Origin: Dipylidium caninum
Lineage: Eukaryota; Platyhelminthes; Cestoda; Cyclophyllidea; Dipylidiidae
Length of the DNA stretch: 64,000 nucleotides
Assembly: GCA_017562135.1 (NCBI GenBank)
Contig: QEYB01001312.1
Coordinates: 1,550,001-1,614,000, forward strand
Direction of reading: 5' to 3'
Positions 31,471-40,556 of the stretch are shown piece after piece. How positions within the stretch are numbered: position 1 is the stretch's first letter; each line of letters starts with the position of its first letter. Made by a program: the position numbers and the translations under genes. The notes beneath the pieces were generated by a model. That model saw only the letters and a list, made by a program, of their open reading frames with translations, searched no databases and had not been told where the DNA came from.

Positions 31471-34400
31471 GCGAAATTGGCGAATGACTTTTGCGTAAGT
31501 TACATTTGCTCGTAGCTTCCGCAAGGCTGCCCTCCCCCTCCGTTTGTATGTTAGTCGCTCAGTCTTAAGAAACCCACATCCTCGACCTCCGACCGCGTGT
31601 TCTGCGAGTAGAGTCCCCTCCACTTCCGCGACCCGGTTTCTTTGCTGACAGTTTAGAATGGAGGGAGTAGAAGTAATTCTGACGTCAACTTCGAGAGGAG
31701 AAACAGTGAGTGAAGCGACAGATCAGTTTTGGGAGCCCTTTTTGACGCCGCATCTTCCAGAAAGAAAACTCACACCCAAACGCCGTCGGACGTTGCGACT
31801 CTTCGTGTTCGGACATTCGTAGCCCGAAGTGCCGACCCCTCCTTTCTTGGGGGAAATGAGGCTGTCGGCGGACTGGGCTTCGCCGCCTTCATATGGGCTG
31901 CCCCGATAACGACTGCGCCCCTAGCCGAGGCGGTATCATCAGGACCAGCGCCGGGCTATTCGTGGAATGCGGGCAAATCTAATCGGCCGAGGGAGTTCTG
32001 TGGGGGCAAAGCGTTTTCTCATGAAAATAATGGCGCCGATGTTTTTTGTTGTGCCGGCTGCAGGGACCAGACTATCAGACTAATAATAAATTAGAGCCGC
32101 TGTGATAGGAATTAATCATTCGCACGGCATCTGAGTGAGTGAGAGAGGGCGAGAGAGTGGCCGCCCGAGACGGGAGGGCGGGAGGAGGGGGGGGAGGCGC
32201 TACGGGGGTGGGGCTAACACTCTTCCCTCGAGGGCGCCTATGGTGGACGCGTTGGGTCCTGCGCTAGCCAGCCTAATCACATAAGTCTCTGTCTAGACGT
32301 GCGCACACCAAGTGCGTCAACGAAACATTTATCATTATTCGGACGCGAGACAAACGGCTTGCCCGACCTGACACACACACACATACACGGAGGGAGAGCG
32401 AGCGAGCGGGTGAACGAGGTCCGTGTAGCGCTGGTGGCGGCTTTTCCCGAGAGTTGACTGTTGCCCTTCTTTCAGAGGTTACCAATGCGTCCCCCGTCCT
32501 TCGGCAACTGTTGCGGCCGTTGTCTCCCATCCCGTTGCCGCGTCGACAATTCTCTCCGCACCTCCCCTGATTGCCACGCTCCATCCTCCCCTGACCTCCG
32601 CGACGCCAGTAATAAAGGCACCACCACCACCCTCCCAAATCCGATTGTGTCGCTTGGAGCTACGGCGTGAAGCTTTCTGTCAGGGCATCTTCGCATCCTC
32701 CTCCCCCTTCCTCCGCCCTCTGCGCCTCCAAGAATTGATATTCTCCGCCCTGCTGCGTTCCACCCGGCTCTTGAACTGTCCAACCGACTCTCGCTGCAGC
32801 ACCTCTTCGTGCAGCGACTCCTGCCTCCTTGTCATCATCTTCATTGTCTTTTTAAGTTCGTCGAATAGTCCGGTTTTCACTTGACAGGACGATCATGGAG
32901 TGATTAGCCGGTGCGTGGACGCATCCGCAAGTAATGCGACTTTACTACTTGAAGGTATACACACTGATGTGGACGGTGACGTGTTTTTATTTACACACAA
33001 AAACCCACTCACTGCATTCTCCGCCGCCGCCAAAGAGGTGGCAACAACCATCAGCCAATAAAACAGTGTACCGCACTGGTTACCGCTTTATTTCGCCGAC
33101 CGTGAGTGGGTGGGGCGAGGTTGGGCTTGTCTCGGGACTGTCTCGGCCTCTGTGCCCGCCTCGCGGCAGATGACTGCCTCCGAGTAGTCGAGGAACTAGG
33201 GAAAACGGGATCCGAGGAATGCCACTCTCCGCCCCTCCGAAATGGCTCCTCTTTAACTTTGCATGCCTGCTACGAGGCGTGTGCAGACCTGTGGGAAGCA
33301 TTCGACCAGCCGGGATGCTCTCGGCGTCGGCTCTCGACGGGCTCCTTCAGTCCGGTTCATGTGGCATTAGGAAGAGGCCGAGGCTTTCTCAGAAGCTTCA
33401 CTGAGGCTCGCGCTTGCGGAGTCTCCGAGTCTGCGCGAGACTGCCAGCTTTACGGTGACCATCAGAATGTCCCATGACCGCGTAGATTGGGAGCCAACGG
33501 GGCGCAGCGTGTCGCGGATTGCTTGATTTCTTGGGACCTCGTTCCATTGGCTGAGCTTTGCCTCACGCACCGTCGGTGTCGTCTTCTTGCGGTTGCCCTC
33601 GGACGTGGAGCACTCGGGGCGGGTAGTGCGAAGGAATGCGTCCGACTGACTGCCAGTCGGAAGTCGAAGCTCAGGATCGGTTTAGCTCTTCCGCCTTAGA
33701 TGTGCTCCCCATTAACCGACCGGACGGCGATTCTCGCTCTGCTGTGGCTTGAAATGCGATCCGGAGAGTGGCCAGGCCCATTCGCAGGCCTTTTCAGCCA
33801 GCCCCCAGGTCAACTCCAGCCGTGCCATCGCATGTCAGCCCTGAGTCTCCGTTTCACAGGGTTCGCATGGGGGTCCGGAGAATTGGCGATTACGCTGGCG
33901 ATGCTGACCGTCTGCCAGAGTTTCTTGCTTACTTTCAACTTCCTCGCAGCCTCTCACGGTCGCAAAAATCCTCACTTAATGCCAGTCTGGCTGACAAACA
34001 TCCCTTCATAGTCGGTGAAGGCTCCTTGTGCACTGGTCGCTTTGGCGTCTCACGCGAATTTGGCTCTCTTTTAGGTCTTCACGCCGAGCGGCTCAATTTT
34101 GCCTACCCTGACGGCGAGGCCCTCGGTGATAGTTTCAGTTGCTGAGGCTGGTGGCGAGACATGCGAGGCGTTCTGCGCCACTTGGCACCCCGGCGGGTCA
34201 GACCCAGGAGGGAACTAGTTTATTGGCTCGTGTAAGGTGAACTCGGCGGTCTGCTTGAACGGCTACTCGAGCGCGGTGCAGATCCAGACTGGACCACCTA
34301 CTGGCCCACTCCGGACACCCAAACCTTCGGGGCGGGGTGACAGGCGAGACGGGGGCAGTTGTCCGCCGTCCAGTTCGAGGGCACGAGAGCGGCACTGCAA

Positions 34401-35060
34401 ATCTCGCGCGACAGTCTGTGCTCTCAGGGACCTGAGGCGCGGCTGTTGGCACAGAAATCGGCAAATCAACGCCCGTGTTAAGCGGAACCGGTTGCCCTAA
34501 AGAGGCGCCACTCGTCGATGCCCGAGCCGCGGTGGGACTTTCGGCCAGGGGCCAAGGAAGGCCTTAGGCGGGGGTCCAGACGCCAGAGAGGAGGCGGTCT
34601 CGACTTCGTTTGAATGGTTGGGTTACTTTCACTGGCATTGGGAGGACGGACGCGTCAATTCGGACTCAGATGCCCCCATTTCCGGCTTTTTAGAGTGCTC
34701 GAAATTTCTCGTAGACGAAATATTTGTTCTCAGTTAGTAAGGTCAATTAACGTCTCAAAAAAGCCGGATTCATCTGGGTGCCTCAACCATCGTCAGTAAA
34801 TCCCCACCAGGCTGCTGGACCTTGTGTCATTTCATTCAGTTGGCCCACGTGCCAGTGCGTGTAATTCGCAGCTTTGGAAGGGCCTCTTCGTTGGAACGGT
34901 CATTTAGACGTGCACATGGCGTGTCGCCTTGACTTTCTGTGTGCAACTTTCTATATTTTTTGTCGTGGGACAGAAAGCATTACATTTGACAAAGAGGGTT
35001 GCCATCCCTACACGTGTCCTTGTAAGAGCTAGAAGTTACGATGTTGGCGGCGGTGGCGTC
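31471..35060. other. 3' UTRs and intergenic gap between convergent otk-like gene and ODAD3
   Basis: G+C-rich, with a short CA run (32370-32382) and several AATAAA hexamers on the plus strand. I looked for tyrosine-kinase motifs (GxGxxG, HRD, DFG, APE) in the open frames here and found none. No other gene supported. Confidence 0.6.
32085..32090 (+). terminator. Candidate poly(A) signal of the otk-like gene
   Basis: AATAAA about 615 nt past the stop at 31470. Further AATAAA copies lie at 32611-32616 and 33057-33062. Any of them could end the transcript. Confidence 0.3.
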
Positions 35061-35197
35061 CTAGCGAGCCTTCTTGGACTTGTCGCCACCGAGTCGTTTC
35101 TTGGTCCGTGCCTCAACGATTTGCTGCGATTGCTTCTTCATCGCGTTGCGACTCAGCGCCCCGTCGTCGTCCTCCTCGTAGAGCATGCCGTCGTTGT
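35061..35197 (-). CDS. ODAD3: ODAD3 exon 10: acidic then basic C-terminus
   Basis: Acceptor cctttcag. Encodes [17 protein letters not shown], then a basic end [13 protein letters not shown] and TAG at 35063-35061. The acidic-basic order matches human EESEEEDNE...KKHRRSRRS. This exon is G+C-rich, unlike the 5' exons of the same gene. Confidence 0.9.
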
Positions 35198-38100
35198 CTG
35201 AAAGGGGACAGTCAGTTCTCTCTCACCAGTGGCTCCTGCGCTGCTGCAAAATTATGCCTACTTTTTAAGGCCTAAAATGTTTTGCCCCTACACCACTATA
35301 ACCTTCTTTCCGTTTACAATTATAAGAAGCTGGCTCGTTCCTGACCATGTCATGCATGCATTGTGATATCGCAACATTGTAAGAGTCGACGGAGTGCGGA
35401 CAGCCGGGGACTCCCGTCCGTTACTGGGCTAACAGCCCTCCTTTTGAGCAAGTTTTATTCTCATTGAGGAACAAGGGGGACGGACGAGTGAAAAAGGCAA
35501 GAAGGTTGTGGGGGGAATACTGCCGACTCGAGGGAGTGGCTTCTAACTTTTACTTCCGGAACCAGTCATTACCATTAGACGGTGGCGATTTTGTCCACTA
35601 GTAAACGGATGGGTGGGTAAGGCAAATGTAGGATTTCCGCTCCATATGCTCAAACCGAATTTTATTTTGGCGTCGTAGCCGCGGTCGTGAGAGTCCACGA
35701 TATGGTGAGGAAATTTCCGGGGCTGTTAACACCTTCAAGCTCCTGTCTCGGTGCTGCCCTCAACGCAGGCACGCCTTTTCAAGCCGTCCTGGATGCTCGA
35801 GACGCTGGCCTCATCGCAAAGCCCGACGCGGCGAAGGGGAATGAATGAATGAATGCCAGACTCAGCCGCGGGGACAGGGTTTCGCCAGCGCATTCATCGA
35901 GACACGTGACATCGTCGATGCGTCACGCCGTCCGGCGGGTCTCCCACGTCCCGCCGTAGGTGGCAAATTTCGGGCGAATGGTGCTCCCCCAACGCTTTCA
36001 AAGGGACAATTTATTCAGTCGCGACAGCTGGGGATTCATCTCTCTCACAGCGTCAATCAGTTAACGTCCCCTCACTCAAGTGGCATGCAGAGGAGGAAGG
36101 CGGACCGAGAGAGAGCAGCCAAATCCACAAAAATTTTACGACCACGAGCTACGATGGCTCGGTAAATCCGTTCCCGTGATGACATGGCTTAACGCGAAAA
36201 CGCCAGCCCCAGCGCTTAGTTAAGGCACAAGTGGGTCAGGGGTCAGAAGATGCAGCCTATTTTTATCTTTAAGGGCGAGTTAAGAAGCACTAACCTTCAC
36301 CGGGGCCGTTGTCGAAGTCATGAACAATAGGAACCCGCATGTTGAACTCCGGTACTTTGGATTCGGTCATTCTGAACAACTGTAATTCACAAAGTACCGC
36401 AAGTTAAGCGACGGTAACAAGCTATACAAGTAACCAAGGTGTCAAGACTCAAAGTACATTCAACAATGCTTGCTACTCTGAAAGCAGTTGTCATGTGAAT
36501 ACACTAAAACGGGAAAAATCAACAAACTTGGAACAACAATTGTAACTAGGCGGAACAAAACTCACCTCACTTGTGCCCAGTATTGTCCGTCTCTACGTTA
36601 TAAGTGAGTCGCCATTATGAAACCACAGTCGAAGGCTTAAATGAAACTTTCTATTCCCCCTGTTAATCTCAGGCTTGACCGCACCTCACGACAGGCCTCA
36701 TGTAGGGCTTGAAAGTTAATCGTTTAAAAAGCTAACAATTCTGCGCGAAACTGTTGCCTCTACTTAGCTATAACAACATAGAAGGAATCGGTGAAGGTGG
36801 GATTTACGCACATTATTTGGGACAATGTCTGCCTTCAGGGTAATTAAATGGGTAGTCCAGAGGAACAGACGGAAAAAGATAGCATATTTCAGGATGCTAA
36901 CCTCATTTTCCTTGATTTTTTTGGCCATCTCCTCATAATTATAGTCTTTCATCGACTCAACCAAGCTCTTGACCTTCGCCAAGCAGAGATTGATGAGTGC
37001 GCTCATCTATCCGGCTGATCGGAGTCCTGAGCCCCCTCCGGACCGCCACCTCCGTCTTCCCTACTCACTTTCGACACCAAGAGGTCCGCAACCCCTTCGG
37101 GCGTCATCGACGCTTCCAGATCAGGTATGGAGACATTCACGTCCTCAAGTTTCTCACAGATGTGGAGCAGGCCAGCCTTGCAGTGAATTAGGAGGCTACT
37201 CACATCGTCCAGTTGCTGCTGCAGTGTGTCGCGCTCTGCTGCAGCATCCTTCACTCTTGTCTCGTATTCGGCAACCAACTTCCGTTTACTATACAATTAC
37301 GTTTACTTATGTGAACATTAGTAAGAAACTTAGGTTTTGAACTAAAACAACAGCACACCTTTCTAATTCTGACTCCCCAGTGTACTTAAGGCTATCTAAT
37401 TCCATCTTCAATTCCTTATAATTCTTCTGCAGTTCAGTTATAATCGATTCGCCCTCGCTTTTGAGAGCATTGAGGTGCTCCATGATCTCCAGTTGGGACT
37501 CGAACCGAGCCACCATGTTAACCACGTCCTCCATTCCAGTGACATCGCGAATGTTGCGGTACATGTCCTCGTACACTTTGATCTTCTGCAGCTGCTCCTC
37601 TTTCGGACCAAGGTCACTGAAAGGCGAGCTACTGTGACCATCTTCCGAGGAGGAAACAGTCATCTAGATTTGCAAAATGCTAAATTATTTATATGGCACT
37701 ATTTTGAAAACTTATAGTAGGATATATGCATACTGCATATGCAATATACGAAACTTCATTTAATTAAGATTTTAACTGGCTTGGAATGTAAATGTTAATA
37801 AAAATTTTACCAGCTTTTTTTCATTGAAATCCATTTCATTTCTCTTGTCTTCTGCAGCCCTTTTCAAAGCGGACAACTCCACATCTCGCCTTTTTCTGTC
37901 ATTTTTATTTGCTTCTTCTCGAAACCTTAACTCCCGAAGTGCAGCGTCTTTAGCCAGTACTGCGTCATCATACATTCTTTGTAGTTTTTCTAGTTCCTTT
38001 TTAGAATCTTTGATTTGAAGCTCAAGGTTCTCTAGACAAATTGGAAACGTTAATTGCTCCTAATTGAGTAAGCTTGACTTAAGCGTTGGTACCTCTTCTA

Positions 38101-38753
38101 ATTTATCCTTGATTTGCCTATATGCACGATATATGTGATCAGCTTCCTCACATTTCAACCTTACTTTATCAAACCTGTTATCAAGGTTTCTTATTTCTTT
38201 CCCCAAGTCTCCAACACTCATCATATTATCCAATTTGATTTTAGCGTCATAAGTCTCACAATATTTGCGTTTTAGCTGGTTAAGTTTCTCTATTTTCTTA
38301 TTAGTTTGATGTCTCAACGCATTCAATCTTTTCATTGCATCACAAGTATGGTAGTCCATAACATCAAGAGCTTCCTTGAAACGGTAAGTAAGGAATGACT
38401 TACTCGACTAGTTTTATTACTAAGCATAGCTCGTTCCTCTGGCTTTGTTTGAAAAACTTGATTAATAATATGCTCATCGGCCTAGTTCAATAAACCAAGC
38501 TATGACTGTTCTAACCGCAAGTTTTTCTCTGAGCGTACTACGTAAATTTGCATTGTCAATTCGTAGTTCAACTATTTTCTTTTTGCCATCGGTCAAGGCT
38601 TGTAGCGCACTCTCGTAATACGCCTTTCGATCACCCTCTTGAAATATTGAAAATTCATTTTTTACCAAGCAAGTTGAGTTTGGCCTTTACTTCATCAATT
38701 TTTTGATTCGTGGCCTGGATGATATAATTTACTTCGCTTTTAGAATTGTTCAT
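35061..38753 (-). CDS. ODAD3: Outer dynein arm docking complex subunit ODAD3/CCDC151 (whole gene, 10 exons)
   Basis: Coding exons in transcript order: 38753-38666, 38637-38516, 38481-38404, 38374-38093, 38029-37811, 37663-37359, 37288-37069, 37006-36902, 36379-36295, 35197-35061. They total 1641 nt, 546 aa plus TAG. The protein is almost wholly coiled coil, slightly shorter than the human protein (595 aa from memory). Landmarks match human CCDC151: [11 protein letters not shown] (LLEGDRKAFYE), [26 protein letters not shown] ([20 protein letters not shown]), [10 protein letters not shown] (LEDLKYSGEA), VPEFNMRVP (LPEYNTRIA), and an acidic then basic C-terminus. In other animals the protein anchors outer dynein arms on axonemal doublets of motile cilia and sperm tails. 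Three introns are 28, 34 and 29 nt long. Convergent with the otk-like gene. Confidence 0.94.
35198..36294 (-). other. ODAD3: Last intron of ODAD3 (1097 nt)
   Basis: Donor gttagt, acceptor cctttcag. This intron spans the change from A+T-rich DNA on the right to G+C-rich DNA on the left. Confidence 0.8.
36295..36379 (-). CDS. ODAD3: ODAD3 exon 9
   Basis: Acceptor aattacag, then [18 protein letters not shown] and HDFDNGPGE, ending in phase 1 at GAAG|gttagt. Using the AG eight bases further in would destroy the conserved VPEFNMRVP frame. Confidence 0.9.
36380..36901 (-). other. ODAD3: Intron 8 of ODAD3 (522 nt)
   Basis: Donor gttagc, acceptor aattacag. A+T-rich. Nothing else recognised. Confidence 0.8.
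36902..37006 (-). CDS. ODAD3: ODAD3 exon 8
   Basis: 35 codons, [18 protein letters not shown] through AKKIKENE, phase 0 at both ends. It corresponds to the VEEKLLKLQAQL segment of the human protein. Confidence 0.9.
37069..37288 (-). CDS. ODAD3: ODAD3 exon 7
   Basis: Coiled coil beginning [14 protein letters not shown], then [20 protein letters not shown], matching the DSLEHLASKLIHI region of human ODAD3. Donor TCGAAA|gtgagt; 62-nt intron follows. Confidence 0.92.
37359..37663 (-). CDS. ODAD3: ODAD3 exon 6
   Basis: Starts [13 protein letters not shown] after acceptor aaatctag and contains [29 protein letters not shown] and [11 protein letters not shown]. These align with the central family segment (KVKDATG, LVRRFLAQGDTF, LEDLKYSGEA). 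Ends in phase 2 at AAAG|gtgtgc. Confidence 0.94.
37811..38029 (-). CDS. ODAD3: ODAD3 exon 5
   Basis: Phase-0 exon of 73 codons starting [16 protein letters not shown] after the acceptor gtctagag. Highly charged coiled coil. Donor AAGCTG|gtaaaa. Confidence 0.9.
38093..38374 (-). CDS. ODAD3: ODAD3 exon 4
   Basis: Long coiled-coil exon of 94 codons beginning [20 protein letters not shown] and ending QIKDKLEE at GAAGAG|gtacca. Contains the RNLDNRF...EEADHI signature shared with human CCDC151. Confidence 0.94.
38375..38403 (-). other. ODAD3: 29-nt intron 3 of ODAD3
   Basis: Perfect donor gtaagt and acceptor tttcaag, 29 nt, not a multiple of three. Removal joins two coiled-coil exons in phase. 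Confidence 0.87.
38404..38481 (-). CDS. ODAD3: ODAD3 exon 3
   Basis: Encodes [18 protein letters not shown] and ends NKTSR at a perfect donor CGA|gtaagt. The next intron is 29 nt (38375-38403) and ends tttcaag. Confidence 0.88.
38482..38515 (-). other. ODAD3: 34-nt intron 2 of ODAD3
   Basis: gttaga...gaactag, 34 nt. It contains an in-frame stop if retained; removal keeps the coiled coil open. Confidence 0.85.
38516..38637 (-). CDS. ODAD3: ODAD3 exon 2
   Basis: Begins AGGGTGATCGA, completing the codon of [11 protein letters not shown], the most conserved N-terminal motif of the family. Ends LREKLA at donor GCG|gttaga. The next intron is 34 nt (38482-38515). Confidence 0.92.
38638..38665 (-). 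other. ODAD3: 28-nt intron 1 of ODAD3
   Basis: gtaaaa...tttcaag, 28 nt, a length that breaks the frame if retained. Removal rebuilds [11 protein letters not shown], almost identical to human LLEGDRKAFYE, so the intron is well supported. Confidence 0.88.
38666..38753 (-). CDS. ODAD3: ODAD3 exon 1
   Basis: Start ATG 38753-38751 ([18 protein letters not shown]...). Ends AAACTCAACTTGCTTG|gtaaaa in phase 1. The following intron is only 28 nt (38638-38665). Confidence 0.92.
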
Positions 38754-38786
38754 TTGTGAGATGCCCAAAGTAGGCGCGGATATTAG

Positions 38787-38799
38787 GTGTCCTAGCAAC
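38787..38799 (-). promoter_or_regulatory. X-box-like (RFX) site just upstream of ODAD3
   Basis: The minus strand reads GTTGCTAGGACAC, which fits the RFX consensus RYYNYY-N(1-3)-RRNRAC at all positions but one, 34-46 nt before the ATG. RFX factors drive cilium genes in other animals. The same bases form a pyrimidine-rich AG acceptor (ttctgttgctag), so a splice acceptor is the rival reading. Confidence 0.4.
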
Positions 38800-40309
38800 A
38801 GAATAAAATGCAGCACGTAGTAGCAAAACAGTCAAATAGAATAAATTATCCTCAATCAATTTATTATATTTATACCGACGCATCGATTGTAGCATATTTA
38901 TTTTACCTCATTGACCACTTTATCCAAATTTAAACGCCGTTAAGGGCGTAAAATTTTTCGTCACAACCATCTCGAAGCATGTAATCTTAACTTAATAAAT
39001 TGCAGAATTTCTCAAAGCTTTCGCGTCATGGCGGTTTTATATTTATGTAATTCCACTCTATCAGACCTTTTGTCGCGACTTTTTCGCAGCACTTAGGCGA
39101 CGGCCCAATTAGCCAGGAAGTAACCGCCACATTATTATAGAGCCCCTCCTTTATAGACTTTCTATAATACCACCAACCACTCTGTGAACTTCCCAAAGTC
39201 TCCTCTCCTGTGTCCTCCGATAAAAAATAGCCATACTTTAGTAAAAGTGTTTCGATTATCGCACACAATGGACAGAGTGGTTAGGAAGGCCCGAAGCCCA
39301 AACCTCGAGGCGTTTACACGTGAATAAATGGCCCAAAGCGAACACTTCTCGAACTGTTTTCAACTTGTAGTACAGTTCCCCATAAGCCCGTTATGATCAA
39401 GCGGCTGTTCCCAGAGAGCAATGGAGTACACCCTTACCAGTGTGACGTGCTATGGCGTATGCAGGCTTTTCCATATCCACAATTCTTCACTGAACCATTA
39501 ACGGCAATTCTATCACTTTCTAAACGATGTCACAGATTATGCACCATTGTGGAGAGCTCGATACACATATTCACAGCACCTTGGGGACAGAATATTCCAC
39601 AGAGGAGGACGTAGGTCAAATCAGATCCCGTTATAACATTCATCCACCTAATAGTTGATGCGTGGCGACCTCCTCCCACCAAAAAATCTCGTGGTTCTAA
39701 AGGAGTAACTCCCATTTCATACTAGGCTAATACCTATTGACTCCACCATTATTTTACAATATCAAGGTGGTCAGGCGGCTAATTAAAACCTTGAATGGAG
39801 GATTTTGGGTCAATCGCTGCCCCCAAATTCCCCTCACAGTCCAGCTGTCTCCTTATTTGCCAAAAGGTACAAACAAAATACCTTAATTCTTTGACTAATG
39901 GCTGATAATAGCTTCTTCGGTCAAAGCAATCATAATGACATTTACTGCACGTTGAAGGCATCAACAGGAGCTATCAGCCTTGGAATAAAGGGCACAGTCG
40001 CCCACCGAAACTTAACATCCCCAATCGGAACCTATCCATCCATCCAGGAATTTATCAACGTGACATATTCTCGCCCTCCCAGTAAAGTTGAGTCATTACA
40101 TTTGTAGAATTTATCTCCCTACCGCTTTCATCCCTCATTCGAGAGATTGAAAGGCACAGAAGGAGACAAGACCAAATCTTTTACATATGATAAAAGGTGC
40201 CCTAGATTTAAGGATGTCCAAATAAAAGCAGGAGTGAGGCTTCACAAGGACGTGGCACTAAAGAAGAAGGGGCAGGGAGAGCAAGTCCGAGTGGGTGCCC
40301 CAGTCCACA

Positions 40310-40315
40310 TTTAAT
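40310..40315 (-). terminator. Candidate poly(A) signal of MRCK
   Basis: The minus strand reads ATTAAA about 170 nt past the MRCK stop codon, the commonest variant of the poly(A) hexamer. No transcript evidence is available; a six-base match in A+T-rich DNA is weak. Confidence 0.3.
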
Positions 40316-40484
40316 AAGTGCATCCGAAGGGGAGGGACACAAAGTCCAGCTTGGATGAGAAGTAAAGGCAGTAGGAGAGTAAGATAATGGTAATGTCTGT
40401 GTGTGTTTTGGTAGGGTGCGAATATACAGGGTCGGTGGAAAGTGAGTGTGGAAGGTAGTGCAAATAATAGTAAGGCGGTGGCGG

Positions 40485-40556
40485 TCAGGTCAAGGTCGGT
40501 GCCTCCTCAGTGGGAGTGATGGGGCTGTTCAGAGGGGGCAACGTATCGCTATCCAG
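40485..40556 (-). CDS. CDC42BPA: MRCK window exon 16: last coding exon
   Basis: Acceptor ccttgcag; LDSDTLPPLNSPITPTEE and a stop TGA at 40487-40485. Phase 0 matches exon 15. Short, so less certain than the others, but the Pro/Ser/Thr composition and phase fit. Confidence 0.72.
   Translation of the reverse strand: MDSDTLPPLNSPITPTEEAPTLT

Larger units (their letters stand above)
38754..40484. other. Intergenic gap between MRCK and ODAD3
   Basis: About 1.7 kb of A+T-rich DNA between the MRCK stop and the ODAD3 start, both on the minus strand. It holds the X-box-like site and the MRCK 3' end. No gene supported. Confidence 0.65.

Noticed and set aside
33106..34145. Overlapping plus-strand open frames downstream of the otk-like gene, considered as possible kinase-domain exons.
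   Set aside because: None contains a glycine loop, HRD, DFG or APE motif or degenerate versions of them in order.
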